A stretch of 54,924 bases of DNA, from contig NZ_JOEV01000048.1 of the NCBI RefSeq assembly GCF_000721105.1, forward strand, positions 1 to 54,924, read 5' to 3'. The notes beneath the pieces were generated by a model. That model was not told the origin of the DNA. It ran no database searches and worked only from the letters and a program-made list of their open reading frames with translations. The stretch is from Streptomyces cellulosae. GTDB taxonomy: Bacteria > Actinomycetota > Actinomycetes > Streptomycetales > Streptomycetaceae. A program made the translations under genes and the position numbers. Shown piece after piece: positions 15,927-23,742 of the stretch (the first letter of the stretch is position 1; every line of letters starts with the position of its first letter).

Positions 15927-17378
15927 TCACGCGCACCCCGCGTCGTCCCCCCGCATCACTCCGAACTCCCCCTGATGCTGATTCTCGGCCCTCACCTTCC
16001 GCACCTGCCGGAAGTCCGCCCCGGCGATCACCTTCAGCGTCGCCCCCAGCCCCTTGACCGCCCGCAGCTCGCTTCCGGGCAGAGCTGTCGCCAGAGACTT
16101 CGCCGAGCGGTCCCAGCGGGGGTCGTAGGCGACCACGGTCCGCTTCACGGTGCGGTCCGCCGCGCCCGCGGGCTGCCGCGTCGTACGGAACCCGGTCGCC
16201 GCCAGTGCCGCGTCCACCCGTGTGCCGAGGCCTGCCGTGGGGGTCCCGTTCTCCACCTGGACCCGGATCTGCTGCGGGGCCACCGCCACCCGCACGGCCC
16301 TGCTCGTCGAGCGGTGCGCGGCCAGCGGTTCGTCCTCGCGCAGGGAGCGGAAGAGCCGCTCGGACTTCCTCGGGTCCCACTTCAGTGTCGAGCCGACGCC
16401 CTTGACGGCGTATCCCATCCGCCCGATCGGCACGGTCGTGAACTCCGAGGACGACGGGGAGAAGTTCCGCATCGCCCGGCCCAGGTCCAGCAGTTCGGCC
16501 GTGCCGAATTCCTTGTCGGCGCGTACGGAACCCAGGACCGCACGGGCCACGTCCCGGAACTTCATCGGGTTCAGCAGGATCCCGGAGGAGGTCGCCCGCT
16601 CGATCAGCGCGGCCAGGAAGAGCTGCTGGCGCTGCATCCGGCTCAGGTCGGAGGCACCGTCGACGTGCCGGGCGCGGACGTACTGGAGGGCCGGGCCGCC
16701 CCGCAGGGTGTGCGTGCCGGGCGGGAGGTCGAGGCCGGTGTACGTGTCCTTCAGCGGCTCGGCCGTGCAGATCCGCACCCCGCCGAGCACGTCCACCGTC
16801 TTCATGAAGCTGGTGAAGTCGACCTCCAGATAGTGGTCGATCTTCACATGGGTCATGTTCTCGACCGTGCGCACGGTGAGGTTCGGCCCGCCCTCCGCGT
16901 ACGCCGCGTTGATCTTGACGGGGTGGCCGCGGTGCCGCTGACCGGTGGTCAGGTCGGTGTGCTCGGGCGTCACGGCGTACGAGTCGCGCGGCAGGCTCAC
17001 CACGCTCGCCCGCTCCCGGTCCTCCGAGATGTGCACGATCATGATCGTGTCGGTGCAGTGGCAGGGCGCGCCGCCGAGCCGGTACGCGCGCCGCTCGGCG
17101 TCGGTGATGTGGTCGCGGCCGTCGGTGCCGACCAGCAGGACGTTCATCCCGTGGCCCGCCCGGGGCCGGTTCTTCATGTCCTTGAAGGGGTCGACCCGGG
17201 CGATGTCCGCGTCGATGCTCGTGACCACCGCGTGGCCGATCCCGGCGGAGGCGAGGACGACGACGGAGAGGGTGGTCACCGCCCGCATGGCCCAGCGAGG
17301 TTTCTTCCGCCGGACGGGCGGCCGCGGGCGGCGCTGGGGAGGACGGGCGGCGGGGGATCGGCGGGGCGGCGTGGGCAT
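15927..17378 (-). CDS. LCP family glycopolymer transferase, paralog 3
   Basis: This 483-residue protein has a basic Pro/Arg-rich N terminus, a membrane anchor (about 30-53), and an LCP domain beginning NVLLVGTDGR (79-88) with SLPRDSYAV, KINAAYAEGGP and LQYVRARHVDGASDL. A C-terminal LytR_C domain follows (about 365-470, IRVQVENGTPTAG). Cysteines in the loop CHCTDT and in RICTAEP are extra relative to other paralogs. The ATG at 17378 lies downstream of GGAGGTGTCC. It is divergent from the GT2 gene at 17541, so polymer synthesis and attachment may be co-regulated. Confidence 0.88.
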   Translation of the reverse strand: MPTPPRRSPAARPPQRRPRPPVRRKKPRWAMRAVTTLSVVVLASAGIGHAVVTSIDADIARVDPFKDMKNRPRAGHGMNVLLVGTDGRDHITDAERRAYRLGGAPCHCTDTIMIVHISEDRERASVVSLPRDSYAVTPEHTDLTTGQRHRGHPVKINAAYAEGGPNLTVRTVENMTHVKIDHYLEVDFTSFMKTVDVLGGVRICTAEPLKDTYTGLDLPPGTHTLRGGPALQYVRARHVDGASDLSRMQRQQLFLAALIERATSSGILLNPMKFRDVARAVLGSVRADKEFGTAELLDLGRAMRNFSPSSSEFTTVPIGRMGYAVKGVGSTLKWDPRKSERLFRSLREDEPLAAHRSTSRAVRVAVAPQQIRVQVENGTPTAGLGTRVDAALAATGFRTTRQPAGAADRTVKRTVVAYDPRWDRSAKSLATALPGSELRAVKGLGATLKVIAGADFRQVRKVRAENQHQGEFGVMRGDDAGCA

Positions 17379-17540
17379 GGAAGGACACCTCCGCTGGGAC
17401 CGGTCAGGCGAGATCGGGCCGACTCGGATGGGGGCCGTACGTGGGATCGTGAGCACCGTAGGCCCATACGATCTGCGACACCGGGCACCTCCAGGGCGGC
17501 GCGCAACGGTGTCCCCCGTTCGCGGTAACGTGATCCCCCT

Positions 17541-18569
17541 ATGAACGCCAATCCCGACGTGCGGCTCCCCGCCGTATCTGTGATCATGCCCGTCCTCAAC
17601 GAGGAGCGGCATCTACGCGGAGCCGTCCAAGCGATCCTCGCGCAGGAGTACGCCGGCGAGATGGAGGTCGTGATCGCCCTCGGTCCGTCCACGGACCGCA
17701 CGGACGAGATCGCGGCCGAGCTCGTACGGGAAGACCCGCGCGTCCACACCGTCCCGAACCCCACTGGCCGTACGCCCGCCGCGCTGAACGCCGCGATCAA
17801 GGCCTCCCGTCATCCGGTCGTCGTCCGCGTCGACGGGCACGGCATGCTCTCGCCGAACTACATCGAGACCGCCGTACGGCTCCTGGAGGAGACCGGCGCG
17901 CAGAACGTCGGCGGCGTCATGCACGCCGAGGGCGAGAACGACTGGGAGCACGCGGTCGCCGCCGCGATGACCTCGAAGATCGGCGTCGGCAACGCCGCCT
18001 TCCACACGGGCGGCCAGGCCGGTCCAGCCGAGACGGTCTACCTGGGTGTCTTCCGGCGCGAGGCGCTGGAGCAACAGGGCGGCTACAACGAGGAGTTCAT
18101 CCGCGCCCAGGACTGGGAGCTCAACTTCCGGATCCGCGAGGCAGGCGGGCTGATCTGGTTCTCGCCGGAGCTGAGGGTGTCGTACCGGCCGCGGCCGAGC
18201 GTGCGCGCCCTCGCCAAGCAGTACAAGGACTACGGGCGTTGGCGGCATGTCGTCGCCCGCTACCACGAGGGCTCCATCAACCTGCGCTACCTCGCCCCGC
18301 CGACCGCGGTGTGCGCGATCGCGGCCGGGATCGTGGTCGGCGCGGCGCTCACCCCGTGGGGCTTCGTGATCCCCGGCGGCTATCTCGCGGCGATCGCCCT
18401 CGGGTCGCTGCCCGCGGGCAAGGGGCTGCCGCTGAAGGCACGGCTGCAGATCCCCGTCGCGCTGGCCACCATGCACATGAGCTGGGGCTTCGGCTTCCTG
18501 ACCAGCCCGAAGGCACTGGCGAAGCGGGTCATCGCGTCGCGGCGGCCGGCGGTGCTGACGGAGGCGTAG
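17541..18569 (+). CDS. Family 2 glycosyltransferase, ExoA-like, membrane-associated
   Basis: This 342-residue protein has a GT-A nucleotide-sugar domain with SVIMPVLNEE (13-22), VRVDGH containing D98, and the acceptor-side motif RAQDWELNFRIREAGG (EDW-like). Two or three C-terminal membrane helices follow (about 250-290). It resembles succinoglycan-type GT2 enzymes that add hexoses to lipid-linked oligosaccharides on the inner face of the membrane. The ATG at 17541 has a poor ribosome site. Sitting among LCP genes and near UDP-glucose dehydrogenase, it is a candidate builder of a wall polymer. Donor and acceptor are unknown. Confidence 0.87.
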   Translation: MNANPDVRLPAVSVIMPVLNEERHLRGAVQAILAQEYAGEMEVVIALGPSTDRTDEIAAELVREDPRVHTVPNPTGRTPAALNAAIKASRHPVVVRVDGHGMLSPNYIETAVRLLEETGAQNVGGVMHAEGENDWEHAVAAAMTSKIGVGNAAFHTGGQAGPAETVYLGVFRREALEQQGGYNEEFIRAQDWELNFRIREAGGLIWFSPELRVSYRPRPSVRALAKQYKDYGRWRHVVARYHEGSINLRYLAPPTAVCAIAAGIVVGAALTPWGFVIPGGYLAAIALGSLPAGKGLPLKARLQIPVALATMHMSWGFGFLTSPKALAKRVIASRRPAVLTEA

Positions 18570-18577
18570 GACGGATG

Positions 18578-18614
18578 GAAGGCCCCTTCCCGCGACAACG
18601 GGGAAGGGGCCTTC
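18578..18614. terminator. Bidirectional stem-loop terminator between convergent genes
   Basis: GAAGGCCCCTTCCC pairs with GGGAAGGGGCCTTC across a short loop. It lies between the GT2 stop (18569) and the minus-strand secreted-protein stop (18632), so it can serve both. Confidence 0.85.
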
Positions 18615-18631
18615 GTCATGGCCGGGAGGAC

Positions 18632-19054
18632 TCAGCCACAGTGCACGTTGTAGTTGACTTGCCAGTCTTCGGTGCCTGCGTTGCCGCCCCAGTCGATGCA
18701 CCTGCCTGCGGCGGAGGCGTAGACCGGGCCCGCGTAGTACTTGAAAAAGCCCGCGTCGTACTCGCTGTCCGCCCAGTCGATGTTGCTGCGGTGCAGCCGC
18801 AGGCGGGCGTCCAGGAGCCTGGTGGTGCCGGGCGTGTCGGTGACGGTGACAACGCAGTTCTTGCCGCTGGAGCTGTTGTAGGTGAGATAGGCGGTTCCGG
18901 CGCCGACGTCCTTCGTGTCGATCACGCCGTAACCGGATCCGCAGGCGCCGTTGTAGGAGGCCGCCGCCGAGGCGGTGCCGGTGGCGGCGATCGTTCCGGC
19001 CGCGGCGAGACCGATGACGGCCGCAACGGAGCCAAGTCGCTTGAGACCAAACAT
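18632..19054 (-). CDS. Small secreted four-Cys protein, spore-associated protein A-like (paralog A)
   Basis: This 140-residue protein has a Sec signal peptide (GLKRLGSVAAVIGLAAAG, cleavage near ASAAA). The mature part carries CGSGYGVIDT, NCVVTV, YYAGPVYA, CIDWGG and a terminal HCG. The four cysteines and these anchor points are shared by five proteins in this region. I recognise the pattern as that of Streptomyces spore-associated protein A, a secreted spore or aerial-hypha component without known activity. The ATG at 19054 follows AGGAA. It is closest to paralog E (22552-22971). A bidirectional terminator follows. Confidence 0.75.
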   Translation of the reverse strand: MFGLKRLGSVAAVIGLAAAGTIAATGTASAAASYNGACGSGYGVIDTKDVGAGTAYLTYNSSSGKNCVVTVTDTPGTTRLLDARLRLHRSNIDWADSEYDAGFFKYYAGPVYASAAGRCIDWGGNAGTEDWQVNYNVHCG

Positions 19055-19110
19055 GTGTGGATTCCTGTCAGTACCCCGTGTGACGGGTGTGGTCATTTCA
19101 TCGGCGCCGG

Positions 19111-19131
19111 ATTCCCTTCCCGCAGCGGAAA
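19111..19131 (-). terminator. Short hairpin between secreted-protein genes
   Basis: CCCTTCCCGC pairs with GCGGAAAGGG with one mismatch and a very short loop, 22 bp downstream of the stop at 19153. It may partly separate paralog B from paralog A. Confidence 0.4.
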
Positions 19132-19152
19132 GGGCCTTGGCCGTGGGCGAGT

Positions 19153-19599
19153 TCAGCCGCAGTGGTTGAAGCCGCCGGCCGGCACGCGGTCCTGGAGCAT
19201 GTCCGCGCCGCCGGTGCTCCACATGTCGAGCTCGTAGGCGATGCAGGTGCCCTTGCCGTAGACCTTGACCGGACCGGCGTACTGCGAGAAGTACCCGTTG
19301 TCCGGGTCCGCGCCGCCGCTCTGGCTGTAGATGGTCAGCGACATGCGCGAGCTGACTCCGTAGTACGAACCGGCCTTGTTGGCGATGACGCAGTTGTACG
19401 TGCCGTCCCAGTACAGGTACGACGTCGCCACATGCGCGCCGGAGTAGTTGTAGTGCTTGAGGCTGTCGATCACGCTGCCGCTACAGCCCGACGCGGCCGA
19501 GGCTGTCGGTGCGGTGGCCACGGGGCCGATCACGGCGACGCCCAGCAGCACCGCGGCGCTCGTCAGCCAGCGGGTGGCCTTGTTCCTGATGACGCTCAT
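19153..19599 (-). CDS. Small secreted four-Cys protein, SapA-like (paralog B)
   Basis: This 148-residue protein has a signal peptide (to about residue 36, TASAAS). The mature sequence contains CSGSVIDS, SYLYWDGTYNC, YAGPVKVYGKGTC and a terminal HCG. Cysteine spacing and the YAGPV motif match the other paralogs. It is closest to paralog C, whose stop lies 14 bp upstream, so C and B are probably one transcript and arose by tandem duplication. The ATG at 19599 follows GGGGGACACG. Function unknown. Confidence 0.75.
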   Translation of the reverse strand: MSVIRNKATRWLTSAAVLLGVAVIGPVATAPTASAASGCSGSVIDSLKHYNYSGAHVATSYLYWDGTYNCVIANKAGSYYGVSSRMSLTIYSQSGGADPDNGYFSQYAGPVKVYGKGTCIAYELDMWSTGGADMLQDRVPAGGFNHCG

Positions 19600-19613
19600 G
19601 TCGTGTCCCCCGT

Positions 19614-20060
19614 TCAGCCGCAGTGGAAGTAGCCGGAGCTCGGCACGTGGTCCTGGATGATGTTGCTGCCGCTCAGGTTCCACACATCGGTCTCGACGGC
19701 GATGCAGCGGTTCTTCCCGTAGAACTTGAAGCTCGCGTAGTAGAGGTACTGGCCGTCGTCACCGGGGGAGACGTAGCCGTCCACGTTGGTCCAGGCGTCC
19801 ACGGCGATGCGCGACTTGACGCCGTAGTAGGAGCCCTGCTTCACGGCCGCGATGCAGTTGTAGGTGCCGTCCCAGAAGAGGTAGGTCTTGGCGTACGTCG
19901 TGCCGTTGTAGGTGTTGTTCCAGCTGTCGATCTGGGAACCGTTGCAGCCGTATGTGGCGGCGCTGGCGGCCGGAGCCGTGACGAGCGAGTAGCCGGCGAG
20001 CGCCGACAGCATCATCGCCATGGACGTGGCGTATCTGGCGGTCTTGCTCTGGAACTTCAA
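19614..20060 (-). CDS. Small secreted four-Cys protein, SapA-like (paralog C)
   Basis: This 148-residue protein starts with TTG, directly after GGGGGAGAAG, and has a signal peptide to about residue 34 (APAASAATYG). Its mature part has CNGSQIDS, TYLFWDGTYNC, KFYGKNRC and a terminal HCG. The YAGPV motif of its relatives is YASFKFYG here. It is the first gene of the C-B pair and lies downstream of the LCP gene at 20194-21801 on the same strand, 133 bp away. Function unknown. Confidence 0.75.
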   Translation of the reverse strand: MKFQSKTARYATSMAMMLSALAGYSLVTAPAASAATYGCNGSQIDSWNNTYNGTTYAKTYLFWDGTYNCIAAVKQGSYYGVKSRIAVDAWTNVDGYVSPGDDGQYLYYASFKFYGKNRCIAVETDVWNLSGSNIIQDHVPSSGYFHCG

Positions 20061-20193
20061 CTTCTCCCCCAGGAGCGGTCGTCAGGTGAGTCGTGACTGC
20101 TCCACGATCTTGTCATGTTCCAGTAATAAATGTGATCACCGCGTAAGCGTTGGCCGGAAATGATCTCTCTGGCCGAAAGTGCTTCCAGGGCCG

Positions 20194-21801
20194 CTACCAG
20201 GTGAAGTCGGGATTGACGTGCATACAGGCCTTGGTGTCCGCGCCGTTGAAGGTGTCCTCAGACTCGGGCAGCGAGTCGTCCTCCCGCGCGGCCTTGTAGG
20301 TCGTACCCGAGCGCCAGTCCGCACCGACGACCAGGGTGACCCCGGAGACGTCCGTCGACTTCTTCACCGAACTCATCGGAACGCCGAGGGCCTTGGCGAC
20401 CCGCTGGGCGTCGCCCTCCAGGTCGGCGCTCGGATAGCGGACGACCGTCTTGTCCTGGCTGGGGAGCACCGAGGAGTCCGACTTGGCCGCGGTGAACCCC
20501 TTGCCGACGAGGAGCCCGGTCACCTCGCCGGCTCGCGCCGTCACCGCCGCCTGTGTGCTGGTGCGGGTGCCGTTCTGCACCTGGACGGCGATCTCGTCGT
20601 CCGCGGCGGCCGGGTCGGCGGAGGTCTTGTCCTCCGTCGTCGTCTTCTTCTTGTCCTTGCCGTCGAGCGCGATGTCCTCACGGACCAGCCGGAACACCTT
20701 CTCCGCTTCCTCCGGCTTGGGCACCACTCGGTCGCCGTCCGAGGCGTACTGCCACGGCATCGTCGTCATGGTGATGCGCTTGGAGGGCACCTTCCGCAGC
20801 TCGTTGCTCAGGTCGTACAGCTTCGTCACGCTGCCCAGCCCTTCGTCCACGGTCAGCGCCTCGGTGGCCGTGTCGGCGAGCTTGCGCAGCTTGTTCGGGC
20901 TGCTCAGTGTCGCGTTCTCGCGCAGCTGGCGCACCATCGAGTTCATGTACTGGTGCTGGGCCTTGGCCCGCGCGATGTCCGTGTTGTCCTCGAAGCCGTA
21001 CCGTGTGCGCAGCCACTGCAGGGCCTGCTCGCCCTTGATGTACGTGGTCCCCCTCTCCAGCTCCAGGCCGGAGCCGTGGCCGCTGGAGGTGTGGGAGCGG
21101 ATGTTGGCGTCCACGCAGACCGGTACCCCGCCGATCGCGTCCGCCATCGACACCACACCCGCGAAGTCGACCATGATGAAGTGGTCGATGTGGATGTCGG
21201 TCAGCTTCTCCCAGGTCGCCACCGTGCAGCCGGGGCCGCCGCGTTCCAGTGAGGCGTTGGTCATGGTGGAGGTGCTCGACGCGTATTTCTTGCCGGTGTC
21301 GGGGTCGGTGCACTTGGGGATGGCGAGCAGGGTGTCGCGGGGCATGCTGACGACCGACATGTTGGTGCGGTCGGCGGAGAGGTGGACCAGCATCTGTACG
21401 TCCGCGCGGGGGGCGGTGTTGTACGTGTCCTTCGCGCCGCCGAGTTTCTGGTTCTCCTTGGTGTTCCGGGCGTCGGAACCGATCAGCAGGATGTTCAGCG
21501 GGGTCTGACCGGCGGCGTTCGGCTCCGACTCGGATGCCCTGTCCTTCTCGTCGCCGATGTTGAGGGCGTCCTTCTTGATGTTGGCGTTGAGGTGCTCGTA
21601 GTAGAGGTAGCCGACGCCCGCGGTGCCGACTATCGCTACCGCCAGCACGATGGCCGACCAGCGCAGGACACGCCGTCCACGCCGCCGGTCGCCTCTGCTG
21701 TGCCGTCTCCCGCCGTGACCGGCGGGCGGTCTGGGGCCCCGCGGTGTGAGGGCCATCGTGTCCTCGACCGCGGGCACCTCTCCGCGCACGCTCTGCGTCA
21801 A
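20194..21801 (-). CDS. LCP family glycopolymer transferase, paralog 4
   Basis: This 535-residue protein has a basic cytoplasmic segment, a membrane anchor (about 48-68), an LCP domain beginning ILLIGSDAR (104-112) with SMPRDT, GGPGCTVATWEKL and LQWLRTRYGFEDN, and a LytR_C domain ending with LVVGADW. The TTG at 21801 follows GGGAGGGCAGGGAG. The paralog at 2070 starts at the same place with GTG and an almost identical leader, which supports this start. Flanked on both sides by SapA-like secreted-protein genes on the same strand. It is also the closest relative of the LCP pseudogene at about 23150. Confidence 0.9.
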   Translation of the reverse strand: MTQSVRGEVPAVEDTMALTPRGPRPPAGHGGRRHSRGDRRRGRRVLRWSAIVLAVAIVGTAGVGYLYYEHLNANIKKDALNIGDEKDRASESEPNAAGQTPLNILLIGSDARNTKENQKLGGAKDTYNTAPRADVQMLVHLSADRTNMSVVSMPRDTLLAIPKCTDPDTGKKYASSTSTMTNASLERGGPGCTVATWEKLTDIHIDHFIMVDFAGVVSMADAIGGVPVCVDANIRSHTSSGHGSGLELERGTTYIKGEQALQWLRTRYGFEDNTDIARAKAQHQYMNSMVRQLRENATLSSPNKLRKLADTATEALTVDEGLGSVTKLYDLSNELRKVPSKRITMTTMPWQYASDGDRVVPKPEEAEKVFRLVREDIALDGKDKKKTTTEDKTSADPAAADDEIAVQVQNGTRTSTQAAVTARAGEVTGLLVGKGFTAAKSDSSVLPSQDKTVVRYPSADLEGDAQRVAKALGVPMSSVKKSTDVSGVTLVVGADWRSGTTYKAAREDDSLPESEDTFNGADTKACMHVNPDFTW

Positions 21802-22041
21802 CTCCCTGCCCTCCCCCTGCTGACCGCCGAGCTTCCCCAAGCCCGACAGCCGGCCCCGTATGCATGGACCATCCTGATCAGAAAGCGTACGCGAGAACCG
21901 TTGTCGAACACGGTTTCCAATGCTGACCTGGCTCACGGACGTGAGCACGCTTCGACCCCGAGTCCCTTCCTTTGCCGTCGCCGGCCAGAAGGGGAGTCGC
22001 GGCCAGGTGACCGATGCTGGTCGCCTGGCCGCTCGGTGAGG
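21802..22041. other. Upstream region of LCP paralog 4
   Basis: No gene is supported here. The region must carry the LCP promoter (minus strand) and contains the terminator of the next upstream gene at 22000-22031. Confidence 0.4.
22000..22031 (-). terminator. 13-bp stem-loop terminator
   Basis: CGGCCAGGTGACC pairs with GGTCGCCTGGCCG, with one wobble pair, across a 6-nt loop. It lies 11 bp beyond the stop of the secreted-protein gene ending at 22042. Confidence 0.75.
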
Positions 22042-22497
22042 TCAGCCGCAGTTGTGCGGCGGTGCGGCCTGCCCGAAGAACATCTGGGTGCCACCGGGAG
22101 TGTCCATGATGAGCATCTCGCTCACGCAGGATCCGGGAGCCTTGATCTTCACCGGACCCGCGTAGGAGCTGAACGCGCCGGTGTCGTCGTCGAACGTGCC
22201 GTCGTCCTCCTTGTAGATGGAGAGGTTCATCTGGGTGGGCGTCCCGACGTAGACGGACTTCACGAACACCGAACAGTTGTAGGTTCCGTCGTAGTACGAG
22301 TAGACGGTTCCTATTTTGCCCGTGTAGCCGTTTCTGTTGGCGTTGACGGACTTTGTGTAGACCAGATTGCCGGCGCACCCGTATCCGGCGGCCGAGGCGG
22401 TCGACGCCGTGGCGATCGGCGCGACGACGCCGACGCCGACCAGCGTCGCGGCAGTGGCCACCCATCGGGTGATGTGGGCAGACGTGCGCATACGCAT
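22042..22497 (-). CDS. Small secreted four-Cys protein, SapA-like (paralog D, divergent)
   Basis: This 151-residue protein has a signal peptide to about residue 37 (TASTASAAGYG). Its mature part has YGCAG, YSYYDGTYNC, SSYAGPVKIKAPGSC and terminal HNCG, so the four-cysteine framework and YAGPV are kept. The IDS segment after the first cysteine is lost. It is the most diverged of the five paralogs. The ATG at 22497 is chosen because GGGG lies about 9 nt upstream. It lies 54 bp downstream of paralog E and may share its transcript. Confidence 0.72.
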   Translation of the reverse strand: MRMRTSAHITRWVATAATLVGVGVVAPIATASTASAAGYGCAGNLVYTKSVNANRNGYTGKIGTVYSYYDGTYNCSVFVKSVYVGTPTQMNLSIYKEDDGTFDDDTGAFSSYAGPVKIKAPGSCVSEMLIMDTPGGTQMFFGQAAPPHNCG

Positions 22498-22551
22498 CAA
22501 AGATTCCCCGTTTTCAGTGTGTGGTCTTGGTCAAGGTGTGCCGCGATGCCA

Positions 22552-22971
22552 TCAGCTGCAGTGGACGCCGTAGTTGATACGCGTGTAGCTGGAGTTCGCG
22601 TGGCCGCCCCAGTCGATGCATGTGTTCCGGGCGTACGCGTAGATCGGGCCCGCGTAGTACTTGTAGGTGCCGTTGTCGTACTCGTTGGACTTCCACACGT
22701 TGTCGGTGCGGTGCAGCCGCAGGTTGGCGCCCAGGATCATGGGCGTCCCCTGAGTGTCGCTGACGGTGACGACGCAGTTGTAGCCATTGGAGCTGTTGTA
22801 GGTGAGGAAGGTGTTTCCGTCGCCGACATCCATGGAATCGATCACGCTGTAACCGGACCCACAGGCACCGGTGTAGGAGGCGGCAGCGGCGGTACCTGTG
22901 GCGGCGATCGTTCCGGCCGCGGTGAGGCCGAGGATGGCCACCGCGGATGCAAGTCTCTTTAGCTCAAACAT
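22552..22971 (-). CDS. Small secreted four-Cys protein, SapA-like (paralog E)
   Basis: This 139-residue protein has a signal peptide (ELKRLASAVAILGLTAAG, cleavage near AAAAS). The mature part contains CGSGYSVIDS, NCVVTVSD, YYAGPIYAYARNTC, IDWGG and terminal HCS. It is a close paralog of A (18632-19054): both share FLTYNSS/YLTYNSS, LRLHR and CIDWGG. The ATG at 22971 follows GGAGACTCAATC. It lies between LCP paralog 4 and the LCP pseudogene, on the same strand as both. Confidence 0.75.
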   Translation of the reverse strand: MFELKRLASAVAILGLTAAGTIAATGTAAAASYTGACGSGYSVIDSMDVGDGNTFLTYNSSNGYNCVVTVSDTQGTPMILGANLRLHRTDNVWKSNEYDNGTYKYYAGPIYAYARNTCIDWGGHANSSYTRINYGVHCS

Positions 22972-23149
22972 GATTGAGTCTCCATCAGATCTGACCGAGT
23001 GGGGCCGCCTGATCATTGCGAGCAGGAGGGCGGGTCGGCAACCACTTCGGGTGTGACCTGAGTCATTGCGCGTGAGGCCGGGGGCTGACCCAGCTTTTGG
23101 GAGGGTCACCGGCCTTCGGCGGCGACTGCTCAGGGTGGGCCGTAGGTGA

Positions 23150-23580
23150 GCGTCAGTCGGCACCGACGACGACCGTGCCTCCCAGACGCCGGGCGACTTC
23201 TTCACCAACTCGGCGGAGTTCCGAGCGACTTGGCGCCCCTCTGGGCGTCACCCTCCAGGTCCGCGCTCGGGTGGCGGACGACGGTCCGACCCTCGGCGAG
23301 CGCCACCGAGGTGTCCCCCTTCGCCATGGCGAACACGTCGGCCAGTGGCGGGTTACCGCGGTTGTCCTTGCTGCCGCCGAGCTTCTCGTTCTCGGCGCAG
23401 ACGCGGCTGTCGGAGCCGAACAGCAGGATGTTCGCCGGTTTTGCACGGCCGCGTTCGGCGCGTTCTCCGTCTTGGAGTGCCGTTGTCGCGCTCCCTCTTG
23501 CCGATCTTGTCGATGGTGCCGTTGAGGTGGTGGCAGGAGAGGTGGCCGACCCTCGTCACAGCACCGCCAACGTCGTTGCG
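23150..23580 (-). pseudogene. LCP pseudogene with the catalytic core deleted
   Basis: On the minus strand one frame reads HHLNGTIDKIGKRERDNG, like the post-anchor segment of LCP proteins. Another reads NILLFGSDSR, ENEKLGGSKDNRGNPPLADV, then jumps straight to TVVRHPSADLEGDAQRGAKS, part of LytR_C. A third ends with KKSPGVW and GTVVVGAD. The LCP core between ADV and the LytR_C domain is missing, and at least two frameshifts exist. The surviving LytR_C part closely matches paralog 4 (TVVRYPSADLEGDAQRVAKA). Confidence 0.85.
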
Positions 23581-23675
23581 GACCGTCCGAGCACCCGGTG
23601 CCCCCGCCTCGGCGGCAGCGCCCGGAGCCTGCCGTGTCGGCCGCCGCCGGCTGCCAGGGCGACCCCCCCAGCAGC

Positions 23676-23728
23676 ACCTGACAGGCCTGCCGGCACGTCC
23701 TGTTGGACGTACGACAGGCCTGTCAGGT
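23676..23728 (-). terminator. Long two-tier inverted repeat, LCP terminator
   Basis: ACCTGACAGGCCTG (23676-23689) pairs perfectly with 23715-23728. Inside it ACGTCC-TGTT-GGACGT forms a second hairpin at 23695-23710. It lies 14 bp beyond the stop of LCP paralog 5 at 23743. Confidence 0.8.
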
Positions 23729-23742
23729 CAAACCTCGCATGC

